Source: Umezawaea tangerina (GTDB lineage Bacteria > Actinomycetota > Actinomycetes > Mycobacteriales > Pseudonocardiaceae). From it: 64,000 nucleotides of DNA. Where the stretch lies: NCBI RefSeq assembly GCF_003002815.1, contig NZ_PVTF01000008.1:545887-609886 (forward strand), in the 5' to 3' direction. Shown here in pieces: positions 44,003 through 52,253 of this stretch. The notes under the pieces are model-generated. The model ran no database searches, was not told the origin of the DNA, and was given only the letters and a program-made list of their open reading frames with translations. Both the position numbers and the translations under genes were made by a program. The number at the start of each line of letters is the position of its first letter. Position 1 is the stretch's first letter.

Positions 44003-45147
44003 GCGACGTGCTCGTGGTCGGCGCCTCGGCGGCCGGACTGGCCACCGCGGAGTCGTTGCGCAGGCGTGGGTTCACCGGCTCCATCCGGCTGGTCGGCGAC
44101 GAGGCCCACCAGCCCTACGACCGGCCGCCGCTGTCGAAGAAGGTGCTGTCCGGGGCGTGGGCCGCCGACCAGGCCGCCCTGCGCGCCCCGGACGCCCTGG
44201 CCGCGCTCGACATCGACCTGGTGCTGGGCAGCAAGGCGGTCTCGGTCGACGTCCGCAAGCAGGAGGTCGTCGTCTCCGGAGGACGGCGCCTGCCCTACGG
44301 CGACCTGGTGATCGCGACCGGGCTGGCCCCGCGCAGGCTGGGCGCGTTCGACGGCCTGGCGGGCGCGCACGTGCTCCGCACGCTCGACGACGTCGCCCGG
44401 CTGCGCGGCGAGCTGCTGGCCGCCGAACGCCTGATCGTGCTCGGCGCGGGCGTGCTGGGCTGCGAGATCGCCGCGACGGGCCGTCAGCTCGGCCTCGGCG
44501 TGACCGTGGTCGACCCGGCACCGGTGCCGATGGGCGCCCAGGTCGGGCCCGAGATCGGCGCCCTGCTGGCCGAGCTGCACCGCGCCAACGGCGTCGAGGT
44601 GCTGACCGGCACGAAGGCGGAGGCGCCGGTCGTGACCAACGGCCGGATCACCGAGGTGCTCACCTCGGCGGGCCTGGTCACCGCGGACGTCGTGGTGGTC
44701 GCGGTGGGCTCCACGCCCGCCACGGACTGGCTGGAGGACAGCGGGCTGATCCTGGACGACGGCGTCGTCTGCGACTCCCGCTGCCGGGCGGCCGACAACG
44801 TCTACGCGGTCGGTGACGTGGCGCGGTGGTGGCACGAGCGGCAGGCGCGCAGCGTCCGGCTGGAGAACCGCACCAACGCCACCGAGCAGGGGCTGGCGGT
44901 GGCCGACAACATCATGGGCGCCGACAAGCCGTACGTCCCGGTGCCCTACTTCTGGACCGACCAGTACGACGTGCGGATGCAGGTGTTCGGGGACCTCGCG
45001 GGCGCCGACACCATCCGGGTGCTGGAGGGCGACCCCGCCGACCGGAAGTTCGTCGCGGCGGCGGAGGCGGCCGGTCGGGTCGTCGGCGTCGTCGGCTGGA
45101 ACAGCGCCCGCGGGGTCCGCAAGGCCCGCGAGCTCATCACCTCGTAG
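43999..45147 (+). CDS. FAD-dependent ferredoxin reductase
   Basis: 382 residues from GTG 43999 in a GTGA overlap. It has a nucleotide-binding V-G-A-S-A-A-G-L-A-T-A-E, Y-D-R-P-P-L-S-K, I-A-T-G, a second Rossmann motif L-G-A-G-V-L-G-C-E and V-G-D-V-A-R-W for FAD. It belongs to the putidaredoxin reductase-like family with NADH as probable donor. It completes the P450-ferredoxin-reductase operon. Confidence 0.96.
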   Translation: MSDVLVVGASAAGLATAESLRRRGFTGSIRLVGDEAHQPYDRPPLSKKVLSGAWAADQAALRAPDALAALDIDLVLGSKAVSVDVRKQEVVVSGGRRLPYGDLVIATGLAPRRLGAFDGLAGAHVLRTLDDVARLRGELLAAERLIVLGAGVLGCEIAATGRQLGLGVTVVDPAPVPMGAQVGPEIGALLAELHRANGVEVLTGTKAEAPVVTNGRITEVLTSAGLVTADVVVVAVGSTPATDWLEDSGLILDDGVVCDSRCRAADNVYAVGDVARWWHERQARSVRLENRTNATEQGLAVADNIMGADKPYVPVPYFWTDQYDVRMQVFGDLAGADTIRVLEGDPADRKFVAAAEAAGRVVGVVGWNSARGVRKARELITS

Positions 45148-45150
45148 CCC

Positions 45151-45180
45151 GGTGACCACGGCCCGCGGGGCGTGGTCACC
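45151..45180. terminator. Bidirectional terminator hairpin
   Basis: GGTGACCACG (45151-45160) and CGTGGTCACC (45171-45180) form a perfect 10-bp stem with a 10-nt G/C-rich loop. It lies between the convergent reductase and TetR genes. Confidence 0.75.
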
Positions 45181-45184
45181 GCCA

Positions 45185-45811
45185 CTAACGACCGTCGAAG
45201 GGCGGGTAGACCTTGGGAACCGGGAGAGCGGCGGGCAGCGCTGTCGGCGTGGCCGAGGTCAGCCCGTCCACCAGGATCAGCAGGTACCGGCGCCAGCCCT
45301 CGCTGCCGGGGTCGAACGAGGCCAGCGGCCCGGTGAGCATCATCATCAGCCGGGGCGTGTCCTCCTCGGTGAGGTCGGCCCGGAACACCCCGTCGGCCTT
45401 GCCCCGCCGGATGATGGCGTCCAGGCCGTCGATGAACGCCTTCGGCAGCTCCATGTTCATCAGGCCGACGGACGCGGCGGCCGCGAGCAGGAGCTTCTTG
45501 TCGGAGTTCGTGGCCAGCGCCGGTTCCAGCACCATCAGCAGCGCCCTGCGCGCGTCGGGCTCCTGCTCGGCGCGCTGGAGGGCCGGGGCCATGACGCCGT
45601 CGGTCTGCCGGTCCAGCACGGCCTTGATGAGCGCGGCCTTGTTGGCGAACCGCCGGAACAGGGTGGTGGTCCCGACGCCCGCCTCGGCGGCTATCTCCTC
45701 CAGCTGGACGTCGATTCCCTGTTCGGTGAAAAGCTTCTCCGCCGCGTTCACGATCTTGAAAAAGTTTCGCGCCGCGTCGGCTCTCAGTGGAAAGGGTTGG
45801 TGGTCGACCAT
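45185..45811 (-). CDS. TetR-family regulator
   Basis: 208 residues from ATG 45811; longer starts exist but the family begins at about this point. The helix-turn-helix reads I-V-N-A-A-E-K-L-F-T-E-Q-G-I-D-V-Q-L-E-E-I-A-A-E-A-G-V-G-T-T-T-L-F-R-R-F. The ligand domain is helical with many Leu/Met. Divergent from the FAD monooxygenase operon with a 79-bp gap, which holds the palindrome ACACGTGT at 45855-45862 and CGATCG at 45841-45846. It is probably the local repressor. Confidence 0.92.
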   Translation of the reverse strand: MVDHQPFPLRADAARNFFKIVNAAEKLFTEQGIDVQLEEIAAEAGVGTTTLFRRFANKAALIKAVLDRQTDGVMAPALQRAEQEPDARRALLMVLEPALATNSDKKLLLAAAASVGLMNMELPKAFIDGLDAIIRRGKADGVFRADLTEEDTPRLMMMLTGPLASFDPGSEGWRRYLLILVDGLTSATPTALPAALPVPKVYPPFDGR

Positions 45812-45854
45812 GCGGCCACTGTAGCAACAGGGGATTCGCCCGATCGCTGATTCG

Positions 45855-45862
45855 ACACGTGT
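45855..45862. promoter_or_regulatory. Candidate operator ACACGTGT
   Basis: A perfect 8-bp palindrome in the short gap between the divergent TetR and monooxygenase genes, 29 bp before the latter's start. It is short, so evidence is weak. Confidence 0.3.
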
Positions 45863-45890
45863 TCCGTTCGCCTCGTCCGAGGAGAAACCA

Positions 45891-47681
45891 ATGTTTGACG
45901 TCGAAGTGCCGGTGCTCATTGTGGGGGGCGGCGGATGCGGGCTCGCCGCGTCCATATTCCTGTCCGACCTCGGCGTCGACCACCTGCTGGTCGAAAGACG
46001 GGAGTCGACCTCCGTCCTGCCCAGGGCCCACTACCTCAACCAGCGCACCATGGAGATCTTCCGGCAGCACGGCCTCGCGGGCGACGTGTACCGGGTCAGC
46101 GCCCCGCTGGCGAACATCGGCGAGGTCGTCTGGCGCACGTCGCTGGCCGGTGACGGGCCGCTGGACGGCCGTGACCTCCACCGCATGGACGCGTTCGGCG
46201 GGCGCTCGACGGCGGGTCCGTACGCCGCCGACAGCCCCTGCCCGTCGACCAACCTCCCGCAGCACCGGTTGGAGCCGCTGATGCGGGCGCACGCCGACGA
46301 GCGGGCGCCGGGCAGCGTCCTGTTCAACCAGGTGATGGAGGGGTTCACCCAGGACGAGTCCGGGGTGACCGCCGTCGTCACCGACCGGGTGACCGGGCGG
46401 AGCCGCACCGTCCGCGCCCGCTACCTGCTCGGGGCCGACGGCGGCCGGAGCATCGGCGCGGCGCTCGGCGTGGGCATGGCCGGTGACGGTGGCGCGTTCG
46501 ACGTGATCTCCGTTCACTTCAGCGCGGACCTCTCGCGGTGGTGGCCCGGCGATTCCGTTCTCATCACCAATTTCGTGAGTCCCGACGGCGGGATTGTTTC
46601 CCGCTACGGAATGGTGGCGATGGGACCGAGTTGGGGACTCGCCTCCGAGGAATGGGCATTGCATTTCCACTTCCCCGCCGGGGTGACCCCTGATTTGGGT
46701 GAGGAGGCCTCCATCGCCAGGGTGCGGGAACTGCTCAAGCTGCCCGATCTGGAGGTGGCGATCCACCAGGTGAGCAAGTACCACCCCGAGGCGGTCATCG
46801 CGGACTCGTTCCGGGTCGGCCGGGTGTTCCTCGCGGGCGACGCCGCGCACCGCCAGCCGCCCGCCACCGGCCTCGGCCTGAACTCGGCCATCCAGGACGC
46901 GCACAACATCGCCTGGAAGCTCGCCGCCGTGCTCGACGGCCGGGCCGACGAGTCGCTGCTGGACTCCTACGAGGTCGAACGGCTGCCGACCGCACACCGC
47001 AACGTGAGCTGGGCGATGTACGCCTTCCGCAACCACGCGGTCGCCCACGCGGGGCTCGGCCTGTTCCCCGGCCAGCCGCCCGAGGCCACCAAGGCGAACT
47101 TCGAGGCGCTGTTCTCCGACACCCCGATGGGGGAGACCCGGCGGGTCAGGGCCGACGAGGTCTTCGCGACCCAGCGGGTCGAGTACCAGGCGCACGACAT
47201 CGAGATCGGGTTCGCCTACGAGACCGGTGCCCTCGTGCCGGACGGGACGCCGCCGCCACCGCGCGACCCCATGGGGGCCCGGTACCACCCGGTCACCCGG
47301 CCGGGACACCGGCTGCCGCACGCCTGGCTGACCCGCGGAGCCGACCGCGTCTCCTCGCACGACCTCGTCGGCGCGTCCGGCGGCTTCGCGCTGATCACCG
47401 GTGCGGTGGACGAGGAGTGGGAGGTCGCGGCGAAGCGCGCGGCCGACGCCTGCGGCGTGGCCGTCACCGTCGTGCCGGTCGGCGCCGAGCCCGACGCGGC
47501 CCGCTACCACGACGCGGACGGCGCGTGGGCCGCGGTGCGCGGGATCGCCGACGGCGGCGCCGTGCTGGTGCGGCCGGACAACCACATCGCCTGGCGCGGC
47601 GGCGAAGGCGCGGACGAGGACCTCACCGCGGTGCTCCGCCGGATCCTCGGCCACCACGACACCACGACCACCAGGAGCTGA
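45891..47681 (+). CDS. Class A FAD-dependent aromatic/polycyclic monooxygenase
   Basis: 596 residues. FAD motif V-G-G-G-G-C-G-L-A-A-S at 11-21, L-V-E-R-R at the strand end, Y-L-L-G-A-D-G-G-R-S in the middle and L-A-G-D-A-A-H-R-Q-P-P-A-T-G-L-G-L-N later mark the phenol hydroxylase/polyketide-hydroxylase family. A C-terminal thioredoxin-like domain (about 430-590) is present as in the large members. It uses NAD(P)H and oxygen to hydroxylate or epoxidise an aromatic or unsaturated substrate. It is first in a five-gene operon with AGGAG upstream. Confidence 0.93.
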   Translation: MFDVEVPVLIVGGGGCGLAASIFLSDLGVDHLLVERRESTSVLPRAHYLNQRTMEIFRQHGLAGDVYRVSAPLANIGEVVWRTSLAGDGPLDGRDLHRMDAFGGRSTAGPYAADSPCPSTNLPQHRLEPLMRAHADERAPGSVLFNQVMEGFTQDESGVTAVVTDRVTGRSRTVRARYLLGADGGRSIGAALGVGMAGDGGAFDVISVHFSADLSRWWPGDSVLITNFVSPDGGIVSRYGMVAMGPSWGLASEEWALHFHFPAGVTPDLGEEASIARVRELLKLPDLEVAIHQVSKYHPEAVIADSFRVGRVFLAGDAAHRQPPATGLGLNSAIQDAHNIAWKLAAVLDGRADESLLDSYEVERLPTAHRNVSWAMYAFRNHAVAHAGLGLFPGQPPEATKANFEALFSDTPMGETRRVRADEVFATQRVEYQAHDIEIGFAYETGALVPDGTPPPPRDPMGARYHPVTRPGHRLPHAWLTRGADRVSSHDLVGASGGFALITGAVDEEWEVAAKRAADACGVAVTVVPVGAEPDAARYHDADGAWAAVRGIADGGAVLVRPDNHIAWRGGEGADEDLTAVLRRILGHHDTTTTRS

Positions 47682-47686
47682 AGACC

Positions 47687-48076
47687 ATGTCCACCACCGA
47701 ACACGAGCGGGTCGTGCGCGACTTCCTCACCGGGATGGGGCCGACCCCCGCCGACATCGCGTCCACTGTGGACAGATTCCTGACCGACGACTGCGTCTGG
47801 GAGAACCCCGGAACGCCCCCGTGCCACGGCAAGCCCGAGATCCTCAAGCTCATGCCGCCGGACTTCGCAAGGCTGGAGGTCCGCTTCCGGCACGTGGTCG
47901 CGGTCGGCGACACCGTGCTGGTGGAGCGGGTCGAGGACATGCTCCGCGAGGACGGCACCGCCATCGCGCGCAACCTCAAGGTGATGGCGGCCTTCGAGCT
48001 GCGCGGCGGCCGCATCAGCGCGTGGCGGGACTACTTCGACATCACCAACCTCGTGTCCGACCCGCCGGAGTGGTGA
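47687..48076 (+). CDS. Limonene-1,2-epoxide hydrolase/SnoaL-like protein
   Basis: 129 residues from ATG 47687 (AGGAG upstream). C-V-W-E-N-P-G-T-P-P-C-H-G near 36-48 and W-R-D-Y-F-D at 113-118 are strong landmarks of the limonene epoxide hydrolase family, a subset of the SnoaL/NTF2 fold. The family's R-x-D pair here reads R81-V82-E83, a conservative change. It could open an epoxide made by the monooxygenase next door, or act as a cyclase. It starts 5 bp after the monooxygenase. Confidence 0.85.
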   Translation: MSTTEHERVVRDFLTGMGPTPADIASTVDRFLTDDCVWENPGTPPCHGKPEILKLMPPDFARLEVRFRHVVAVGDTVLVERVEDMLREDGTAIARNLKVMAAFELRGGRISAWRDYFDITNLVSDPPEW

Positions 48077-48582
48077 GCCCGGTGATCCAGGACCGGCAGA
48101 CCGCGCCACCGTTGCCGCGGCACGCCCTGCGCAGCGCCTTCGGCCAGTTCCCCTCCGGCGTCACGGCGATCGCGGCACTGGTCGACGGCTCCGCGCTCGG
48201 CATCGCGGTGAGCTCGTTCACCACGGTGTCCCTCGACCCGCCGCTCGTGTCGATCTGCGTGATGGAGACCTCCAGGACCTGGGAGCGGCTGCGCACAGCC
48301 GACCGGATCGGGGTGAGCGTGCTCGGCGCGGAGCACGCCGCCACGGCCCGGCGCCTCGCGGCCGCCTCGGAACACCGCTTCACGGCGGGGGACTGGTGCG
48401 CGGGCGAGGGCGGTGCCATCCGGTTCACCGGGACGCCCGCGTGGTTGGAGTGCTCGCTCGAACGGGAGATCCCGGCCGGGGACCACGTCCTCGCGCTGCT
48501 GCGGATCCGGCGCGTCGAGTCGGACGCCGCGGTCCTCCCGCTGGTGTACCACGCGAGCGGTTTCCACCGCCTCGCCCACTGA
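48073..48582 (+). CDS. Flavin reductase (two-component monooxygenase partner)
   Basis: 169 residues from GTG 48073 in a GTGA overlap with the previous stop. The pattern F-G-Q-F-P-S-G-V-T-A-I-A-A, G-I-A-V-S-S-F-T-T-V-S-L-D-P-P-L-V-S-I-C and F-T-G-T-P-A-W-L-E-C is that of HpaC-type NAD(P)H:flavin oxidoreductases. It supplies reduced flavin to the acyl-CoA-dehydrogenase-fold monooxygenase encoded 17 bp downstream. Confidence 0.94.
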   Translation: MSPVIQDRQTAPPLPRHALRSAFGQFPSGVTAIAALVDGSALGIAVSSFTTVSLDPPLVSICVMETSRTWERLRTADRIGVSVLGAEHAATARRLAAASEHRFTAGDWCAGEGGAIRFTGTPAWLECSLEREIPAGDHVLALLRIRRVESDAAVLPLVYHASGFHRLAH

Positions 48583-48599
48583 CCCAGGAAGGCAGTCAC

Positions 48600-49793
48600 A
48601 TGACGAACGTGCGCACGGACACGAAGGAGCTGCGGGTCGAGCTGGTGGAGCGGGTCCACTCGATCGGCCAGGTCCTCGCGGACGGCGTCGCCGCGGGCGA
48701 CCGCGAGCGGCGGCTGCCCGACGCGACGGTGCGGGCCGTCGAGGAGTCCCAGGTCGGCATGCTCTGGACCGCCCGCTCCTACGGCGGGCTGGAGACCGAC
48801 GTCCGGACCCTCAGCGAGGTCACCAAGACCCTCGCCCGGTACTGCCCGTCGACCTCGTGGGTGGTCAACAACATCAACGGGTCCAACCTGCTCGCCTCGC
48901 GCTTCCCCGAGGTGGCGCGCGACGAGGTGTTCGGCGCCAACCCCGGTGCCAAGCTGGCCTCGGTCTTCGTGGCGATGGGCAAGGCGGTCCGCGCCGACGG
49001 CGGGTACCTGCTCTCCGGCCGGTGGCCGTACTCCTCGGGGATCCTGCACGACGACTGGGCGATCCTGAGCGCGTTGGAGACCGACGCCGACGGCGAGGTC
49101 GTCCAGCCCGTCTCCGTGCTCGTGCCCGTCTCCGCGCTGACGGTCGAGGACACCTGGGCCACCGTCGGCATGCGCGGCACCGGAAGCCACACCTCCGTGG
49201 CCACCGACGTGTTCGTGCCCGAGCACCGGGTGATCCCGTTCCGGGTGCAGCTGGGCCGCGACAACGCCACCGACCTCTCGCTGCCGCCGCTGCTCCGCAC
49301 GCCCGCCGTGGCCGCGATGGCCGTCATCTGCGCCTCGGTCGTGGTCGGCGTCGCGCAGGCGGCGCGGGCGGTCGTCGTCGACCGGGCACCGGGACGCGGG
49401 GTCGCGCCCACGGTCTACAAGAGCCAGCCCGACTCGCAGACGTTCGTGTCCTCGCTCGGCCGGACCGCGCTGACCGTCGACGCGGCCGAGATGCACGTGC
49501 GGCGCGCCGCGGACGTGATCGACGAGGCGGCCGAGGCCGGGATCGCCCTGCCGGACAGCGAGCTGCGCCGGATCCGCGGCGACGTCGGGCAGGCGGTGAA
49601 CCTGGTGACCACCGCGCTCGACGAGCTGATGTGGCTGCACGGCGCCGCCGCGTTCGCCGAGTCGAGCCCCATGCAGCAGTACTGGCGCGACGCCAACACC
49701 GCGGCCCGGCACGCCATGCTCAACGTGCACGTCGGCCGCGAGCTCTACGGCGGCGCGTTCTTCGGGCTCGACTCCATCGTGCCCAGCCTCTGA
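48600..49793 (+). CDS. Acyl-CoA-dehydrogenase-fold flavin monooxygenase (group D, XiaF-like)
   Basis: 397 residues from ATG 48600. The sequence has S-Y-G-G-L-E-T, S-T-S-W-V-V-N-N-I, L-S-G-R-W-P-Y-S-S-G, D-T-W-A-T-V-G-M-R-G-T-G-S-H and the terminal R-D-A-N-T-A-A-R-H-A-M-L-N, typical of the HsaA/HpaB-like oxygenases that use reduced flavin from a separate reductase. XiaF of the xiamycin pathway is such an enzyme acting on indoles; ActVA-ORF5-like enzymes of aromatic polyketides are another branch. With the adjacent reductase it forms a two-component system. Confidence 0.92.
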   Translation: MTNVRTDTKELRVELVERVHSIGQVLADGVAAGDRERRLPDATVRAVEESQVGMLWTARSYGGLETDVRTLSEVTKTLARYCPSTSWVVNNINGSNLLASRFPEVARDEVFGANPGAKLASVFVAMGKAVRADGGYLLSGRWPYSSGILHDDWAILSALETDADGEVVQPVSVLVPVSALTVEDTWATVGMRGTGSHTSVATDVFVPEHRVIPFRVQLGRDNATDLSLPPLLRTPAVAAMAVICASVVVGVAQAARAVVVDRAPGRGVAPTVYKSQPDSQTFVSSLGRTALTVDAAEMHVRRAADVIDEAAEAGIALPDSELRRIRGDVGQAVNLVTTALDELMWLHGAAAFAESSPMQQYWRDANTAARHAMLNVHVGRELYGGAFFGLDSIVPSL

Positions 49794-49829
49794 CCCGCCC
49801 CACCACCCAGCACGGCGAAGGAGCGCACC

Positions 49830-50585
49830 ATGGACTGGCTTCCACCGTTCCTCTTCCCGATGTCGGACGTCGCGCCGGTCTCGATCGGCCCGGCCGACGT
49901 GCCGCGGTGGCTGTTCTGGTCGGTCGCCGGTCCCACCGCCGTCGGCTGGGTGCTGACCTACCTGCTGGCGATCCGGCAGGCCTTCCTCGACCGGCGGGTC
50001 GGCATCCCCGCGTACCTGGTGGCGGTGAACTTCGCCTGGGAGTTCAGCCTCACCTTCCTGCTGGAGCAGACGCCGACCCAGCGGGGGATCAACTTCTCCT
50101 GGGTGGTCATCAACGTCGTGCTGCTGTACCAGGTCTTCAAGTACGGCCGCGCCGACTACCCGACGCTGACGAAGCGGGCGTTCGGCTGGTCGGTCGTCGG
50201 TGTCCTGGTGTGGGCGTCGTTGCTCGTGATGGCGGGCGCGAACGAGTTCCACGACCTCGACGGCATGTACATCGGCATGATCATCAACGTGCCGCTCAGC
50301 GCCGCCTTCATCCTGATGCTCAAGCGGCGCGGGTCCTCGGTGGGGCAGTCCATGCACATCGCGACCGCGAAGTTCGTCGGGTCGCTCTTCGCCGGGTTCA
50401 CCGGTTTCCTGCTCTACCCCTCCCGCCTGCTGTTCCTGGTGCTGGTGCCGACGATGGTCGCGCTCGACATCGCCTACCTCGTGGTGTTGCGCCGGAGAAT
50501 GCTGGCCGAAGGCCGACCGCTCTGGTCGTTGCGCGCCCGAGTGGTACCGGTGGAATCCGCGGAACCGACTCCGGTGCACACCTAG
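49830..50585 (+). CDS. Membrane-integrated terpene cyclase, PaxB/Pyr4-like
   Basis: 251 residues with seven hydrophobic helices (about 28-50, 60-78, 88-104, 118-136, 147-165, 180-197, 202-221). N-F-A-W-E-F with E71 in the second helix and L-D-I-A-Y-L with D213 in the last match the two acidic residues essential in the fungal cyclase Pyr4 (E63, D218). Such enzymes protonate an epoxide and fold the prenyl chain into rings. A few bacterial members are known, for instance in drimentine biosynthesis. It is last in the monooxygenase operon. A general membrane protein cannot be fully excluded. Confidence 0.8.
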   Translation: MDWLPPFLFPMSDVAPVSIGPADVPRWLFWSVAGPTAVGWVLTYLLAIRQAFLDRRVGIPAYLVAVNFAWEFSLTFLLEQTPTQRGINFSWVVINVVLLYQVFKYGRADYPTLTKRAFGWSVVGVLVWASLLVMAGANEFHDLDGMYIGMIINVPLSAAFILMLKRRGSSVGQSMHIATAKFVGSLFAGFTGFLLYPSRLLFLVLVPTMVALDIAYLVVLRRRMLAEGRPLWSLRARVVPVESAEPTPVHT

Positions 50586-50608
50586 AACCGGGTTCCGCGC
50601 GAACGGCG

Positions 50609-50637
50609 ACCACCGGACTTCGCGGTCCGGTGGTTTT
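50609..50637 (+). terminator. Intrinsic terminator after the cyclase gene
   Basis: ACCACCGGAC (50609-50618) and GTCCGGTGGT (50625-50634) form a perfect 10-bp stem with a 6-nt loop, then TTT. It lies 24 bp after the stop of the last gene of the operon. Confidence 0.85.
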
Positions 50638-50884
50638 CGCCTGTCCGGCCAAGTCCGCTCGGGCAGGTGCCATTGTCGACGATTGCCCTCTCGGGCACGG
50701 TTTTTCCCTGCGGCTGATGGGGTAACCGGTCGCTGTCGCCGCCCGCTCGAAGTGGGTCCGACCGCCCGCGGCGGCGCAGGTCGCCTATTGTTCCGCCGCC
50801 GACTTCGGTACTTCCACAGGTATCGGCCGCGGGAATGCGCGTAGCGTTTGTCCTCCAGCCACGAGTCGTATTTCGAGGTGAGGA

Positions 50885-51688
50885 TTGTCTGACGTGGATG
50901 TTGCAGTCGGTGAAGTCGCGGATGTGCTGTCCGGGACGCGGTGGGTCGGGGTCGACGAAGTGGAGCGCGACTCGTTCTTCGCGGACCCGTCGCTCGACCA
51001 CGTGCCCGCCGTGGCGCTTTTCGACGCGGTCGTCCGCGCGGCGTCGACCATGCTCGGTCGGATCGACCCGGACCGGATCTCCTCCCGACTCCGGTCGGTC
51101 GAGGCGCGATTCCCGAAACCGTGCGGCCGCGGTGTGCCCGCGGATCTGCGGCTCGGTTTCCCCGACCTGAGGCCCGGTACCAGCTGCGTGCCTTTCGAGG
51201 TGTTCCAGGGGACCTCCGTCGTGTGCGTCGGCAGGCTGTGGATGTCGCACTCGGACGATGACGACGACGAGCTGCTGGCGCCGTGGATCATGAGTCCGGG
51301 CAGGCGGGCGGGCCACGGACTGCTGGACAAACACACACCGTGGCGCGTGCTCATCGGGCCTCCGCGCAGGACGACCGAGGACTACCTGGTCGCCGACATG
51401 GTGGGTCCGTCGGCCCCCGCCGACGCGGGTGTGCACCCGGCCAGCCTGCTCATGGAGGCGGCCTGCCAGGTCGCCACGGTCGTCGCGAAGGCGAACGGGA
51501 ACGGCCAGAAGAACTCGCACTTCGCCCTGTCGTCGATCGAGATGTCGCTGTCGGCGGGCGAATCCTGGGAAAGCTACCCGGAGATGATCTGCCACTCCTG
51601 GGAGGTCGCCCGCAGGAAGGTGTCCGCCTCGATCGCCCTGCACGTGGACGGCGTGCCGAGGGGGAGCCTGGTGATCGACGGTCGTTAG
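50885..51688 (+). CDS. AfsA-like tandem hot-dog protein (gamma-butyrolactone-type synthase family)
   Basis: 267 residues from TTG 50885 (GAGG upstream; GTG 50894 possible). Two hot-dog halves are visible: D-S-F-F-A-D-P-S-L-D-H-V-P-A-V-A-L-F-D-A-V-V-R-A near 30-55 and Y-L-V-A-D-M-V-G, then H-P-A-S-L-L-M-E-A-A-C-Q-V-A near 165-200. A-factor synthase AfsA joins DHAP and a beta-keto acid as the first step to butyrolactone signals. The sequence diverges from classic AfsA in its first half. No ArpA-type receptor is adjacent. Confidence 0.72.
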   Translation: MSDVDVAVGEVADVLSGTRWVGVDEVERDSFFADPSLDHVPAVALFDAVVRAASTMLGRIDPDRISSRLRSVEARFPKPCGRGVPADLRLGFPDLRPGTSCVPFEVFQGTSVVCVGRLWMSHSDDDDDELLAPWIMSPGRRAGHGLLDKHTPWRVLIGPPRRTTEDYLVADMVGPSAPADAGVHPASLLMEAACQVATVVAKANGNGQKNSHFALSSIEMSLSAGESWESYPEMICHSWEVARRKVSASIALHVDGVPRGSLVIDGR

Positions 51689-51745
51689 GCAGGCGAACGG
51701 TTCGACGTCCGTTCCTCCGATTGTCGGACAATGCTCGTGATGACC

Positions 51746-51781
51746 AAGGGATCCGCGATACCGGTATCGCGGATCCCTTTT
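51746..51781 (+). terminator. 34-bp perfect palindrome followed by T4
   Basis: A perfect 34-bp palindrome (51746-51779) centred on CC|GG at 51762/51763, next to TTTT, lies 58 bp after the AfsA-like stop. As RNA it gives a very strong hairpin with a minimal loop and is a likely terminator. As DNA it could also be a regulator site. Confidence 0.7.
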
Positions 51782-52253
51782 CGTGCGGGTGCGGCATCCG
51801 CGTGTCCGGGCTGGCATTCGCGTCCCGTCGGCGGGACAGTCCCGGCGGCAGCGGGGTCTCGCGGTCCGGGTCCGCCCCGTGGGTGGGGCGGAAAACCTCC
51901 GATCATCGTGGAACGGTATAGGCGAATTCATGCCAGAGCGGAGGAGTCCGTGCGTTGTCAACAAGTCGGGTGTTTCGGGCCGGTGAAATCTCCGAATACC
52001 CGATATTCCCAGTGTTCGTTTCGGTATCGTGCTGAGACGGGAGGTGACCGTTCGGGCAATGGGGGTGTAGCGTGATCTCCGAACGGGCAGCCCCAACTCC
52101 GCAATTGGTGAGGGGATGACCGAGTGGGATCGGCACACCGTCAATCGCCTGTTCGGCTTTGCCGATGTGTTCTCACCAGCCGTAGTGTCCTGGTTACGGC
52201 GCGGGATCTTCCGCCAGTGCTGCCAGACCTCCGAGTGCATGCGGGGAGTGCGT
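51782..52253. promoter_or_regulatory. 472-bp region upstream of the first SARP gene
   Basis: An AT-richer block near 51950-52130 (GTTGTCAACAAG, CGATATTCCC, GTTCGTTTCGG) contrasts with the rest of the window and probably holds the SARP promoter. A frame open from 52116 is present, but the SARP domain and the GGGGAG ribosome site point to 52254. No gene is supported. Confidence 0.45.

Noticed and set aside
44946..47657. 903-codon minus-strand frame across the TetR and monooxygenase region
   Set aside because: It is antisense to clear FAD-binding motifs and has low-information composition; it does not represent a gene.
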